Source: Diplonema papillatum
Lineage: Eukaryota > Euglenozoa > Diplonemea > Diplonemida > Diplonemidae
Length of the DNA: 64,000 bases
Assembly: GCA_030068145.1 (NCBI GenBank)
Contig: JAPJBO010000006.1
Location: 372,001 to 436,000 of the forward strand
Direction of reading: 5' to 3'
The notes beneath the pieces were generated by a model. The model was not told the DNA's origin, did not search any database, and was given only the letters and a program-made list of their open reading frames with translations. The position numbers were made by a program, and so were the translations under genes. Of the stretch, positions 40,550-51,249 are shown in pieces; the first letter of the stretch is position 1; every line of letters starts with the position of its first letter.

Positions 40550-41271
40550 GCAGGGCTTACGCTCCGTTTTCGGCCTCAAAGAATACGTGTGGTCCACATG
40601 TGGGCGCTTAAGGTTCAAGGGGAAAAAAAACCTTTCCCCCCATGAGCGGCGGGCAACGAAAATAGCCTCACTACTGGACTTGGCGACACCTGGCTGTGCG
40701 GCCTTGGCGACTTGTCGGTCTAGACCCCTGCATGTGGACTAACCTGTGACAAGCACATGAGGGGGAAAAAAATCTAGCAAAAACCACACGTAGTACCTGT
40801 GGATCCGCACGTGGAAGCACACGTGGGGGGAAAATGTCCAAAAAAAAATTACGTGTGGAAATCCACACGTTCCACACGTAGCGTAAGCCCTGGTGCTGTG
40901 TCCCAGCGATTATCGCTCAGTCAGTTGCCTGCGGCGGCGGAATTTTTGGGTTGGTTGATGTTCGTGTTTGCCGACTGCCTTTTAGAGTGAAAGCCTTTAT
41001 GTGTTACCGTCGATCCCGAAGGACGATCAGTTTGGTGTCTTGCGACGTTTGTTTGTTTGGCAAGGGGTTTTGACACGCTTTAGCTAGAGAATTCTTTTTT
41101 TTTGTATTTGCTGCGCTGCGGCCTCATGGATCCCGCTTTTGCTGAGTTGCGGTGTGCCTTTCAACCGGGCTCACGCACCCAACCCTCAGCGTAAACGCGT
41201 GGATCCCGCATGCCGAAGTGCGATCCGCCGTTCAAACAGGACGTGCGCACTTAAAACGTGTCGATCTTTGA
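40550..41271. other. no gene recognised; CACGTG-rich inverted motifs
   Basis: At 40575-40880 several ACACGTGTGG / CCACACGT motifs face each other, giving potential hairpins. No gene. Confidence 0.4.
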
Positions 41272-41445
41272 GTGCGTGAGCCCCTCCGAAGAAAGGTCCA
41301 TCACACTTTCTGTAGTTCCTGCGTATAAGTCGGACTTTTGAGTGCGTGAGCCCCTCCGAAGAAAGGTCCATCCCACTTTGTGCAGTTCCTGCGTATAAGT
41401 CGGACTTTTGAGTGCGTGAGCCCCTCCGGAGAAAGGTCCATCACA
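41272..41445 (+). repeat. 70-bp tandem repeat, 2.5 copies
   Basis: Units GTGCGTGAGCCCCTCCGAAG followed by AAAGGTCCATC and TTCCTGCGTATAAGTCGG, starting at 41272, 41342 and 41412. Confidence 0.95.
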
Positions 41446-42775
41446 CTAGTTCCAGGCTGCTTAGCCCGGGTCTCTGGGTCGCGTCCCCCTCCTTCTCTTG
41501 GTCGCCTGGTCTTGCGTCTTGCTGGTCCGTCCGGGCTGGTCGCTTCACGCTTCCCCTTCGTCTTGCATCACCTCGTCTCCACTGCGCACGCCGTGCGTAC
41601 ACGGTGGCAGCCTCAGAAGCTGGCAGGAGTCATGACCTGTGACCCAGTACATGCTGCTGCGCAATATACGTCACTAAGTGTAGAGACATGCGTTCGATTG
41701 CTTAAAACTGACTACTTACTCACAAGCGACCGGTCAGACCATGCGGCCAATAGCCGTGGCCAATGTCCTCGTAATGTATGTCTTCGCGCACAGGTACCTG
41801 TAGGGTATACTTTACATACGCGCCAGCTTGGAAGGAAATGCTCGAGAAAAGCTGCCAGACAAAGAACCATCATCGCATATAATCGGCGTGCGGTAGTATG
41901 CGATAGTCCACAATACTGTATTTGCGGTAATGCGAATCCCTATGTCTAGGGGGGCGTTTCGATCGATTGTTGACGATCATTCTCTCCTCGGCTGCTTTTG
42001 CTGCGTGAGTTCTTTATGATTGCTCGTGTGCACTTGATGAGCCCGCGGAACTGTTTTCTTACGAGAGGGGAGGTCGAACAAAATATCTCCAAATATAATC
42101 CGAGACGGCAAAGATAAGAAGGTTGAAGTATGACTAAAGATAAAGTGGTGTCACCTGAGGGGGGCCGCCCACGTGATAAAGCCGGTACGCATTGGGAACT
42201 TTTAAGTACACGGACCACACGGACCACCTTTTCTACGTAGTTGGTTTTCATGGTTTTCATGAATACACTACATGATAGAAAGAGTAGCGTTGGCACTCTT
42301 ACAGGTTCGTTCCCTCGTAGCTCGCCGGGAACGGGCACTACAGTGAAACTGGGTATGTTACCGTTTCAGGTTTCGGGTTCGGGAGCATTGCCACATGTGG
42401 ATTCTGAAGAAACTGCCGGCAGGCGCGCGGCATATAAGCCGGTCAAACGAAGACAAATAACCGGCAACTAAATCCGAGGAGCAAGAGTGACTGCAACACA
42501 TTGGCTTCAGACCTCCGGGCAAACAAGGGTTTATTAATTCGACCCCCCTTTTTCAGTTTTTTTTCGTTCGCGCTCAAAAAAAAGATATCCTTTTCCGGAC
42601 GACTTGGTTGTTTTCTTCACCGCGTGCGGGGGTGGCCGGCATATCACGGATACCGAATGTCATCACATGGTATTTGTGATCGTTGCAGAGTTGCATTCGC
42701 ATTGGCTTATCAATGACTCGCCGCTGACTCACAAGTGCCCCTTGTGAATGAGCTAAGACATGTGAAACGCAAGGA
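41446..42775. other. no gene recognised
   Basis: Mixed short frames and fragments of family B (41820-41860). An 83-bp or so shared segment around GAAAGAGTAGCGTTGGCACTC occurs here (42280) and at 32669. Confidence 0.4.
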
Positions 42776-43150
42776 ATTGAATGCTTACGCCCGCCACTGA
42801 ACCAGGATTTACCTGAGTTTCGTGTGAGCTGACATTATACAATACTCCTCAGTATTTCCTACTAGGCAGGTGCTACAAGAACATTTACGGAGTTGGGGCT
42901 TGCACTGATAAACGAAGCAACGAGCGAACAGCATCAACTGACCAAAGGTGATGAAAATGTTGAGGCAAAAGTTTCTCGTTCTTCGCGTGTACAGGGTATA
43001 AACCTCTCTGGGGGGAAAATCTTAGTTAGTTAGTAGTGGGGGGGGAAAATGTTTCTTTTATCCGTTTGAAGAGCGCGTGGTGCTTGCACCACTGAGGCCA
43101 GGTTATTTAACCGCGGATTCAGTGAAGGATTGTTCAGGAAACGGTCGCGA

Positions 43151-43390
43151 GGGGGGGGGGGGGGGTCGTTGTATAATGCACGGTGAACTCCAGCCTCTGA
43201 GATGGAGTTAAATCGGGAGGTCCGAAAAGGGCATGTGCCACACCCGCAAAAAAAGGGCACGTGCCACACCCGCAAAGGGCATGTGCCACACCCGCAAAGG
43301 GCATGTGCCACACCCAAAAAGCGGGTGTGAAAGTTGGATTTTCGTGTGTAAATACCAGTGTTCTCATCAGTATTCTGGACTGACTTTGCC
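43151..43390 (+). repeat. left terminal inverted repeat of the two-gene transposon
   Basis: G-run, then CACGGTGAACTCCAGCC, then four 21-24-bp CATGTGCCACACCCGCAAA units and a GGGTGTGAAAG boundary. Subterminal repeats of this kind usually bind the transposase. Confidence 0.85.
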
Positions 43391-43473
43391 TTTTCCCCCA
43401 ATTTCTCAGATACCTGTTCGTTGATACCTCAAGAAAACATCATCCACCGACTCACACACTCTTAAACACAACG

Positions 43474-44454
43474 ATGCCACTGTCCTCAAGTATGCCACGA
43501 ACACCTGAAGACAACAAGCGGAGGCGCACGATCGAGGGCAGCGACAATGGCAGCGACTGCGAAGCCAACAACACGGCGACCTCCGACGTTGTCTCCAACT
43601 TTATTGAGGCATACCTCGTAAAGAAGGTCGGAGCAGCGATAAGGTTGAGCAGCCTGCGTCAGCTCGTTTCCGAGGTGACAGGAGTAAGACTCCACAAAAA
43701 GTCGCCGTTGTTGATGCAGGTCATCACCGACTTCATAAAGCCGCCGAAATTCACAGCGGGGGAGGTTACAGCAATGACGAAGGCGAGAACCCTTCCGGAT
43801 CAATACCGCATTGAAAGCAAAGTGCGCAACGTCCAAGATGTGAAGGTTGTTGGTGTCACGCTCAGAAGCAAGCCGATCACGGCGTGGAGACAGCAGACAC
43901 ATGCTAAGCACGCGCTGTACAACAAAGTGGTTCAAGCCACTAAGCCCACGTTCCGCGGAGCGGATCTCCTGGCCGTTCTGTCGTCCATTACGCAGGCCCA
44001 GAACACGGATGCGGACGAGCCGTCGAAGCCCATACGCATCGCCTTCCCAATTACGACGCCGGGTGCAAAAGAGCAAGGGTTCCATGTGACCCTCGTCGAA
44101 GGCCTGTTTACACAGGTTAATTACAAGGTGGTGGGCACAACAGTCACTCTCGAGTGCGTACGTGTTGTCCCCGCGGGCAGCAGTGTGCCATCGGGTCTGT
44201 ACCCAACCACCTACGTCCTCGACGAGCCCGCTGACGACCAGAAGCCAGTGCTCTGCAGACAGCTCCACCTTGGCTTGTGGCAAGTGAAGGTCCCCATTGC
44301 GCAGGGTGCAGCACTTGCTGGCGAGGGAGTGGCGGCCGTGGACCTGGACGAGCAGTACCGCCAGATCATGGGGCTGGGTCTGACGGGCGACAATGATCCC
44401 CAGGAGGAAGAACAGCAGGCACTGCTGATTGAAGAGGACATTGAGGACATGTAG
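43474..44454 (+). CDS. transposon gene 1, unknown 326-residue protein
   Basis: The start ATG at 43474 follows an A-rich leader; a second Met is eight codons in. The N-terminus is basic (DNKRRRTIEG), the middle mixed helix and strand, and the C-terminus acidic (about residues 307-326, rich in Glu and Gln). I recognise no domain. The basic tail could be a nuclear signal, and the location within the inverted ends suggests an accessory DNA-binding or regulatory protein of the transposon. The frame is intact and codon use matches the next gene. Confidence 0.75.
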   Translation: MPLSSSMPRTPEDNKRRRTIEGSDNGSDCEANNTATSDVVSNFIEAYLVKKVGAAIRLSSLRQLVSEVTGVRLHKKSPLLMQVITDFIKPPKFTAGEVTAMTKARTLPDQYRIESKVRNVQDVKVVGVTLRSKPITAWRQQTHAKHALYNKVVQATKPTFRGADLLAVLSSITQAQNTDADEPSKPIRIAFPITTPGAKEQGFHVTLVEGLFTQVNYKVVGTTVTLECVRVVPAGSSVPSGLYPTTYVLDEPADDQKPVLCRQLHLGLWQVKVPIAQGAALAGEGVAAVDLDEQYRQIMGLGLTGDNDPQEEEQQALLIEEDIEDM

Positions 44455-44599
44455 GGTCCTGTGTCCTCAGCATCCTCCAGGCCGCAGTTCGTATTGAGAA
44501 CTCTTCTGTTCGCCAGTTCTGCGTCCCACCGCCTCATCGTACCAGTCACCCGTAAACTTCCGCTCGTGAGGGCCTCCTGCGGCGGTGTTCCCGCACGGG

Positions 44600-44825
44600 C
44601 GGCAGCATCACTTTGACCTTTCTTTTTCTGTTTTCTTCTGCGAGCTTCCCTTCACTGCCGCGCTGATCAGGTCATCATGTCCGTGGAGGTCCGCAGATAA
44701 CGGCGGCAGCATCACTCTGGCCTCTATTTTTCCGTTTTCTGCTGCGAGCTTCCTTTTAGTCTGGCGCTGATCAAGTGCTTCCGCAATATTCATCTGGTCA
44801 CACCATGTCCGTGGATAAGGGGCCC
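44600..44825 (+). repeat. 110-bp imperfect tandem duplication between the two transposon genes
   Basis: GGCGGCAGCATCACT with a pyrimidine-rich tract, TGCGAGCTTCC, GCGCTGATCA and CATGTCCGTGGA occurs twice. The pyrimidine tracts ahead of gene 2 would suit a splice or trans-splice acceptor. Confidence 0.8.
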
Positions 44826-44876
44826 AGAGACGATATCGAAGGACTCATTCATCACAGGAAGACAAATAATTAAACC

Positions 44877-46829
44877 ATGCAATCCGCAAACGCTGCTGTG
44901 TTAGAAGTGGGCAAAACTCTCATCGAAGAGCGTTATGCAACACGGACCTCCCAGAGAAAGCTAGACCTTGTCAATAAGTCGCACAAGCGGCGTACTAGCA
45001 TGAGTATCGGGGTGTCCGTGAAGCGCTGCAGAAAAGTGGAGAAGGAGTCGCGCTCTCGAGTAAAGGAGAGACTGCAACGGGGCTTAGCAGGTGCGTTCAA
45101 GGTCTTGGAAGAGGAGGGGTGGCGTGAATCCGCAAGATTGTCTTCCGTACCGCTTGTTGGCGTACTGTATACCGACGGGTACACAGCAAGAAACTCGCTG
45201 AGATCGCGCAACGCGCGCACACGTCTGTCGATGTCCCTGGTATACCCAGAAACCGGCGGTTTTGTCCCGTCCGTAACTGTCGTCGACCGGAAGAAAGCGC
45301 AATTTAAGCATTTCGAGAACCGGTTTCTCAACCATGCAATTTTGCGCCTTCACAATGCAAAGATCGTTCGCGGCCACGGTGTGACTCGGGTTCGGATCGA
45401 AAAGATCACCGGAGATCACTTTGACCGATGGCAGAGGCTTGACGGGTGTGGTGGAAGAGGCCACCGCTGCGCAGTATGCACCGTTCCAACAAGCGAATGG
45501 AGCATGTACATACATCGCTTTCCTCACCTCAGCCTTGCCCAAATGGCTGCAGCTGGCTACACATCGCTGCTGAGCGCAGTGGCACCATCAGCACACTACG
45601 TTTCTCCAGCCCTGCACGACATAAAGGGTATGGGGTTGGCGTTGTTCAAGGAGCTGGATGCTGAGAGTACGTCGGCACTTCGAGACCTGTGCAGCACTTT
45701 GAACATCGATGTCAGCCAGAATGCTACCGGAGCGCACGTGAGGAAGGTAGTCTCCATGATGGCGCAACGAGAGCTATCACCAACATTTCGCTGGCTATTC
45801 ATCAGCCTAAGCGACCTTGCCGAATTCCGGTATTCGGACGTACCCTGGCGTTACTGGGGTCAAAAAGAAACTGCCGCCCGCATCCCCTTTTTGCGTGCCC
45901 GTTTATCTGCGCACATCTTCCTCCACCTCATGGAAAGCGTGCGAAAGGGCTCAACAACGAATGCGTATTGCCACAGCCTCAGCCATTGGTGGGATCGCAT
46001 GGATGCCCTTCCATTGCAGTGTTCGGATGAAGCTGAGGAGGCAGAAAACGGAGAGCGGAAAGCTGACGTGCCCATGATCAGCAGCCCAAAAACCTGCGAG
46101 GTAGATCTGGCATGCGCGGAGGAAAAACGGAGAGCCCGCCGACTTCCGTGGAAGGTTGCGGATCTGTCCCAGACAGGCTTTCGCGGAAAACAAACAGTTT
46201 TGATTTGCGATTGCCTGCACCGCAATGCGCGTAGCAATCTAGCCCTTATCGTTCTTTGTGAGCAGCTTGCCGCAATGAAAACCAACTTCGTCTTTCGTGG
46301 GGGGCCCTATACGGCGTTCCGGTTTGCGGGTGGAACTGGAACGATTCGTGTGTGCAACTGCGAGGCGCCGACAGCCCCCCCACAACTGCCGCTGTTTGTG
46401 CCAGACAAGAACCTCACCAAGAACCTCGTGCAGAGAGCTCAGAAGGAATTGGAGGAAGCGGGTGATAGCGATGCAGCAGAGGAGTGTGAGGAGAAAGCAG
46501 ACGACGAAGAAGACGAAGACGAAGAAGAAGACGAAGAGGAAGAGGAAGAAGAAACGGAAACATATTTGCCGTGCGACTTTTGTGGCAAAAAAGCTGTGGA
46601 ATCCTCGATGGCTGCCCATATCGACGCAGCACATCGCGACCGCATTCAATGCCACTGCATGGCTGAATGCCCTGCATGTCGTGTAAAAGTAAAGGCAGCT
46701 GGAATGAGTCAGCATGTCCAAAAAAAGCATCCTGCTCTCTTCGATGAGCCTCTTCGATGCAAGCTGTGCTGGAGAAAGCTTGGATCAAAGGGTGCGTGGA
46801 CACGGCACATCCGCCAGCACATGACATAA
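44877..46829 (+). CDS. transposon gene 2, probable RNase-H-like transposase with C2H2 fingers
   Basis: 650 residues. A basic N-terminal third (1-90) is followed by VLYTDGYTARNS (Asp100), ITGDHFDRW (Asp180) with a Cys pair shortly after (GHRCAVC, 198-201), LHDIKGMGLALFKEL (247-260), and VLICDCLHRNARSN (Asp445). The order Asp-Gly, Gly-Asp plus CxxC, LHDIKG, then a late Asp or Glu resembles DDE/RNase-H transposases in which a zinc site is inserted in the core. I assign this from pattern only. An acidic run (about 525-560) precedes three C2H2 fingers at 566-586, 598-618 and 628-648. The frame is intact, so the element may be recent. An alternative is a replication or recombination protein unrelated to DDE enzymes. 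Confidence 0.6.
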   Translation: MQSANAAVLEVGKTLIEERYATRTSQRKLDLVNKSHKRRTSMSIGVSVKRCRKVEKESRSRVKERLQRGLAGAFKVLEEEGWRESARLSSVPLVGVLYTDGYTARNSLRSRNARTRLSMSLVYPETGGFVPSVTVVDRKKAQFKHFENRFLNHAILRLHNAKIVRGHGVTRVRIEKITGDHFDRWQRLDGCGGRGHRCAVCTVPTSEWSMYIHRFPHLSLAQMAAAGYTSLLSAVAPSAHYVSPALHDIKGMGLALFKELDAESTSALRDLCSTLNIDVSQNATGAHVRKVVSMMAQRELSPTFRWLFISLSDLAEFRYSDVPWRYWGQKETAARIPFLRARLSAHIFLHLMESVRKGSTTNAYCHSLSHWWDRMDALPLQCSDEAEEAENGERKADVPMISSPKTCEVDLACAEEKRRARRLPWKVADLSQTGFRGKQTVLICDCLHRNARSNLALIVLCEQLAAMKTNFVFRGGPYTAFRFAGGTGTIRVCNCEAPTAPPQLPLFVPDKNLTKNLVQRAQKELEEAGDSDAAEECEEKADDEEDEDEEEDEEEEEEETETYLPCDFCGKKAVESSMAAHIDAAHRDRIQCHCMAECPACRVKVKAAGMSQHVQKKHPALFDEPLRCKLCWRKLGSKGAWTRHIRQHMT

Positions 46830-47277
46830 CTTGCTCTGATCGAAGACTTGATCTGTCCTTCCTTCCTTTGTAAGTTCCCACAAAGTTATGCTATGTTTGT
46901 TTTATCGCCGGTTGTTCTCGAGTTCTTTTTCTCCTTGTTGTTGTCCACCTGCTGACGCAAAATCCAGACCGCCGCCACAAGAAATCCCCTACAGTCTGCA
47001 GTTTGGGGGTCCACACAACGGTGGATAACGGTGGAACCCCACGATCTGTCAAGTTCCGATTCACTGCTGTTGCACTACATAGAGTCTAACAATCAAGAAA
47101 AGGTAGACACAGCAAAAAACCCCAATACAAAACCATGGCCCCAGTAACAAGCGAAACTGGCCCAACCCCATGAGAGAAGGGCACTGGGAGTCGTATTCTG
47201 AGGTAATTCAATCAACAAACATAATCCAGAGGGGGTTGAGGTTCAAAAGGAACATGTTGCATTCCAAAAGAAACAAG

Positions 47278-47499
47278 GCCGGTCCAGAATACCGATGAGA
47301 ACCAAGGTATTTCCACCGAAATCCCCTGTTTCCACACCCGCTTTGCGGGTGTCACATGCCCTTTGCGGGTGTGGCACATGCCCTTTGCGGGTGTGACCAC
47401 ACCCTCTCCTAGGACCTCCCGATCCACTCCAGCTCAGAGGCTGGAGTTCACCGTGTATGCCAGAAAACATCTGTCCAACCCCCCCCCCCCCCCCCCCCC
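47278..47499 (-). repeat. right terminal inverted repeat of the two-gene transposon
   Basis: Inverse of 43151-43390, with three GGGTGTGGCACATGCCC-type units instead of four and some divergence next to the C-run. Confidence 0.85.
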
Positions 47500-47689
47500 T
47501 TTTGGCATCGTCTCATATTTGCGCTGGCTTCGCTTTCTCTTCATGTGCAACCGTTGTTCCGGAAATGTTCCCGCCAGTACAGACGTGCTATGAAAAAAAC
47601 AAAGCATAAAGAATCGGCATGTTGCCTTCGCCAGCCTTCCACACACACACACACACACACTCACACAGAAAAAGACAGACGCTTGTAGT
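47500..47689. other. flank of the transposon with a CA microsatellite
   Basis: About ten CA units at 47641-47662. No gene. Confidence 0.6.
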
Positions 47690-47865
47690 TCGCTTGAGAA
47701 TCCGGGATTCTAGAGTCTCCGGGTGACCTTCGTCGAATGGGTTCTTTTAAAGCTAATACGTACTGGGGGGTTTGGGGGGCATTTATTGGGGTTCTCCTTC
47801 CGCCATTCGTTTTAAAAATTATCGAGGGGCTGCTTACTTCGTCTTTTTTGTTGAATGCTTACGCC

Positions 47866-47985
47866 CGCCTTGTTTGTGCGTGCCGGTTAATAGTTTCCCA
47901 CTGACACTTTCAGGTAAGGAAATCTGATCAACCACGCTGCCTCCGTCATACATTGAACAGCAACCCGCAAGATTGTTCGTACTAA
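47866..47985 (+). repeat. interspersed repeat family C, shortened copy
   Basis: Matches 21712-21875 with internal deletions. Preceded by a short piece of family B (GAATGCTTACGCCCGCC). Confidence 0.7.
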
Positions 47986-48600
47986 AAAGCATGGCGTGGT
48001 ACGGAGTGGCGTGCCCTTTGTACTCCCCGCAACTACCGGATCTACTAAATATACAACCCGTAACTATATAGCCCTTTCTTGCTCTAAGAGAACCCATTCA
48101 TGAACGGTCACACGGAGATCCTAAAACCCCGGAATTTCAAGCGAACTTTATCTCTAAAAAAGGTTGCGCCGGGACCGCTGGATCGGGGCACGAGAAGGCG
48201 CTGAGGTGAAAACAATGCTGTGTCGCAAAGAGACTGCAAAGAAAAACTGGCGTTCGCACTTCTTTCTTTGTGCGATCTTTGCGGCATTGGCTCCGAGGAC
48301 ACCTGCGGGATGTCAGCACGGGTTTAGATCCGGGCTCAGGTTGAAAGTGATGTGAGTGCCGCTCTCGGATGCTCCCCCATCCCGAAGCAGGAAGGTGCTG
48401 GATCAGTTCGTCCGGTCCAACGCATATTTCTGTTTCCGATGAAAATAAAGCGAAATCCAAAAAGCGCAATGTCCTCCCAATTTGCAGGAACCCAGCAAGA
48501 AGATGCCCTTCGTTCTTGCCGCAACCGACTGGTCGGGTTCGTGTTTTGGAGGGAACACACTGATAAATGCTACCTTTACGCGCACTGCTTGTCAACTTAA

Positions 48601-48882
48601 CCCTTTACGGACGGGGGACAGATAATTATGTCCAATGGGCCAGAAATATCCCGCGCTGGAGCTTGGACAACGCATCTACAGAGTAGAGACACGTCAGAAT
48701 CCATCCATATTTGCTGCTGGGAATATATTTGCTGTCAAAATCCATCCATGTTTGCTGCTGGGAATATATTTGCTAAAACCTTTTCCAACGAGCCCTAGGC
48801 ATAGGGGGGGTGTCATACAACACTTCGCAGCAGAAAGCTTTCCTCACCCTCGATAACCTCTATCCCCTCCGTCCGTAAGGGG
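48601..48882. mobile_element. 282-bp piggyBac-like MITE
   Basis: TTAA on both sides (48597-48600 and 48883-48886). The ends are CCCTTTACGGACGGGGG and the inverse of CCCCTTACGGACGGAGGGG. TTAA duplication with ends starting CCC is the signature of piggyBac elements. The interior has a 39-bp direct duplication (AATCCATCCATRTTTGCTGC and onward) and a G-run. No coding capacity. Confidence 0.8.
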
Positions 48883-49034
48883 TTAACTGTTTCGTGGTGA
48901 GAGAGAAGCTGGTGCTTTGAGTCTCCGGTTGACAGTTGAGGTGGGACCGGGACATTTTTAGCCTAAGAGTTCGATTGAGGATTCAGGAGTTTTGGGTAGC
49001 CATCGTCGAAAAGGTTCCTTTATAGTCATACTTT

Positions 49035-49310
49035 TATTTTAGCAAAAGTTCGCTTGAAACTCCCGGGTTTTAAAGTCTCCGGGTGACTTTCGTCGTTATG
49101 GGAAGATATCCTTTGTGCTCTGAGTGTCGTAAGAGTGGTGGTTACACGTGGTAAGAGGATCGGTGGGTACCTTAGTTGTTGGTCATTGGTGGTTTCGGCC
49201 ATTGTCCACATACCTTACTTACGGTAGGCCCTCCTCAGTATGGTGCCGCAGTAGGTGACTGTCTGTCTTCTTGGTACCGTCTGACCGTCTCTTTGCGTGA
49301 ATTTGTGGTG
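49035..49310 (+). repeat. interspersed repeat family H, long copy
   Basis: Contains all blocks of the family described at 30770-31085. Confidence 0.8.
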
Positions 49311-49651
49311 CTGCGTATGGTTTGCGCAGGTTGAATATCCGTAACTTTATCGTTTTATTGCCTGATAATTTAGCCTTTTTTTCAGAATATGAACAGCTGG
49401 TCCAGACTGGGGACAGACCGGGGCCAAGGCACATCCAGAAACTGTTGTGTGGGTTCGTATCCACGACCTGGGTCTTCTCGGAGACACCATTTCTGACGTT
49501 TTGAGGGTCCTTGCCGCCCTATTATCTTACATGGTAGTAGCAGTGCCTTTTCAGAGCGTATGTGTCCGCTTGCGAGTCCGAGGTTTTGTGCGGTCGACGA
49601 TATACGTCTGGCGACTTTGTTTCTTTGCTTGCTTTGTTTTCCTTGTGGTAC

Positions 49652-49795
49652 CAGGGAAAGCCGTGCTACACGGGAGCCAAGCTTCACGTGTTCGGCGGTA
49701 CTGCAGAGCCACGGGCCTACGGGTCAAGTGGCTACCGATTTCCCAAACTAAAGCATCAAGGCGTGGCGCACCTTGGGGCTTGGCGCTCGCGCTGA
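49652..49795 (+). CDS. candidate 3'-terminal exon, unknown protein
   Basis: A pyrimidine-rich stretch (CTTTGTTTTCCTTGTGGTACCAG) is a good splice acceptor. The frame after it reads GKPCYTGAKLHVFGGTAEPR and continues to a TGA at 49793-49795. The composition is protein-like and GC-rich, but the antisense frame is open as well and no upstream exon was found. Confidence 0.3.
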   Translation, partial: QGKPCYTGAKLHVFGGTAEPRAYGSSGYRFPKLKHQGVAHLGAWRSR

Positions 49796-50083
49796 ACATA
49801 AGCTCGTCGAGACGGTCAGCCGCAGGGCAGAGCGGACGGGGTTGTAGCACTGTGCTGCCTCCGACTCAAGCTTTGCAAGCTGTGGTTGACCGTCACGTTC
49901 CTGGACCAAGAGCGGCCTTTTTCTTCTTCTGGTTGCTTTGTTTTCCTTGTGGACCTTTTATTTTCCTCCTTTCAAACAAAAACGTCTTCCTCTGGGAGAA
50001 TCCCCACTCACCAATCAGTATACTCCCTTTTGCAAATAGAAACTCAGCCAGGTGGCCCCAGGTTTTTTTTTTTTTTCCCGACG

Positions 50084-50170
50084 ACAACTAGTGTCAGACT
50101 AGCCTACCCGAAGGCAGTTGATTTCTTTAGGCAAGGTTTCTCTACCGGCGGAAGTTGTTTGGGCTAGCGT
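50084..50170 (+). repeat. interspersed repeat family D
   Basis: Copy of 20806-20896, between two poly-T tracts. Confidence 0.8.
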
Positions 50171-50317
50171 TCTTTTTTTTTTTTTTTTTTTTTTCTCTTC
50201 CGTTGGTATTGTTAGTCATTCACTCTCCCTTTTCCCTACCGCTCTGATCCCTTCTCTTTCCACTTCTTCCTCTTCCGTTACCGGTTTTTTTTAATTTTTA
50301 ATTGATTTGATGATTTG

Positions 50318-50583
50318 ATGCAAGGCTCAGAGGAGCGGTGGTTGCGGTGGGTGGTTGTCACTATTCTGGTGTCTGCCCCCGCTCCGCCGTCGGTCACAGT
50401 GGCGCTCCCTTGGCTGGCCAAGGGAGAAGCTACTGGGACCCGACACCTTTTGCGAAGCCTTCATGTGCACGAGGCGCTAGGGAGTCAGTCTCCAGCTGGC
50501 CTTGAACAGGTGCAAACTGCCAAGAACATGCCTATTTTCAACTGTCATGGCAATCGCGGGGTTCAGCCAGTATCAGCACGGTG
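50318..50583 (+). CDS. possible small secreted-type protein
   Basis: An ATG at 50318 opens an 88-codon frame with an N-terminal hydrophobic segment (WVVVTILVSAPAPP) like a signal peptide. No family. It may be chance. Confidence 0.2.
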
Positions 50584-51249
50584 AACGACTGTGGTAGTAG
50601 CCTCTTTGGAATAGCTCCAGCCCCGTAGTAGCCAACACAGCCCTCCTCCCCTTTTCTTCAACGCGTGTGTAAAAGTGTGCAAATCGTTTTCTCGCCTTTC
50701 GTCGTGCGCCTCGGAAGCTGCGTGCATCGTTTCCAGAACGCTTCCAACGTGACAACAAGTCGCGTTTGTTTGCGCAAAAGTGAAAGTTCTCTTGAAACGC
50801 GGGGCATTAAAGAGTCTACGGTTCATATTATTCGAGTTGGGTTTGTAGCACGAGTGTGAATTTGCAGTCGTCCACGGAGACTACGTAACAAAGCGTGGTG
50901 TCGTAGGTGGCGGTACTCAAACACTCTCGTTTTCGTACGTTGGATTTGGGTTTGTTTGTAGCTTGTGCGAGATGACCCGGAATGGCTTGGTGTAAGCTGG
51001 AGTTGCACTAGGAGTGGCGCCAGTCAGTCCCTTTCTGGTCGTTCTGTTGCGGTTCCAGCCAGATCGCGGACCCTGCGCAGCGGCACGTTGCCGCAGTAGG
51101 TGACGGTCTGTCTTCTCAGCACGGGATGTCGCCGGCACACCTCTCGTGTTCGTGGAGCCGTTTGTAGGTAGCTCAGGCTGAACCCTTCATGGCCTGAGGG
51201 CGTTCGATCATTTTAGAGGTATAACTCTTTTTTAGAGTTATAGTTGTCT

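Larger units (their letters stand above)
43151..47499 (+). mobile_element. 4.35-kb two-gene DNA transposon with long inverted ends
   Basis: The left end begins with 15 G (43151-43165) and the right end finishes with 21 C (47479-47499). The inner ends, about 220-240 bp each, are inverted copies. They share ACGGTGAACTCCAGCCTCTG, GGGAGGTCC, several units of GGGCATGTGCCACACCCGCA, and a block with TCTCAT(C)GGTATTCTGGAC. Between them lie two genes in one direction (43474-44454 and 44877-46829) and nothing else. This is the plan of an autonomous cut-and-paste transposon. No target duplication can be read because the ends are homopolymers. Confidence 0.85.
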
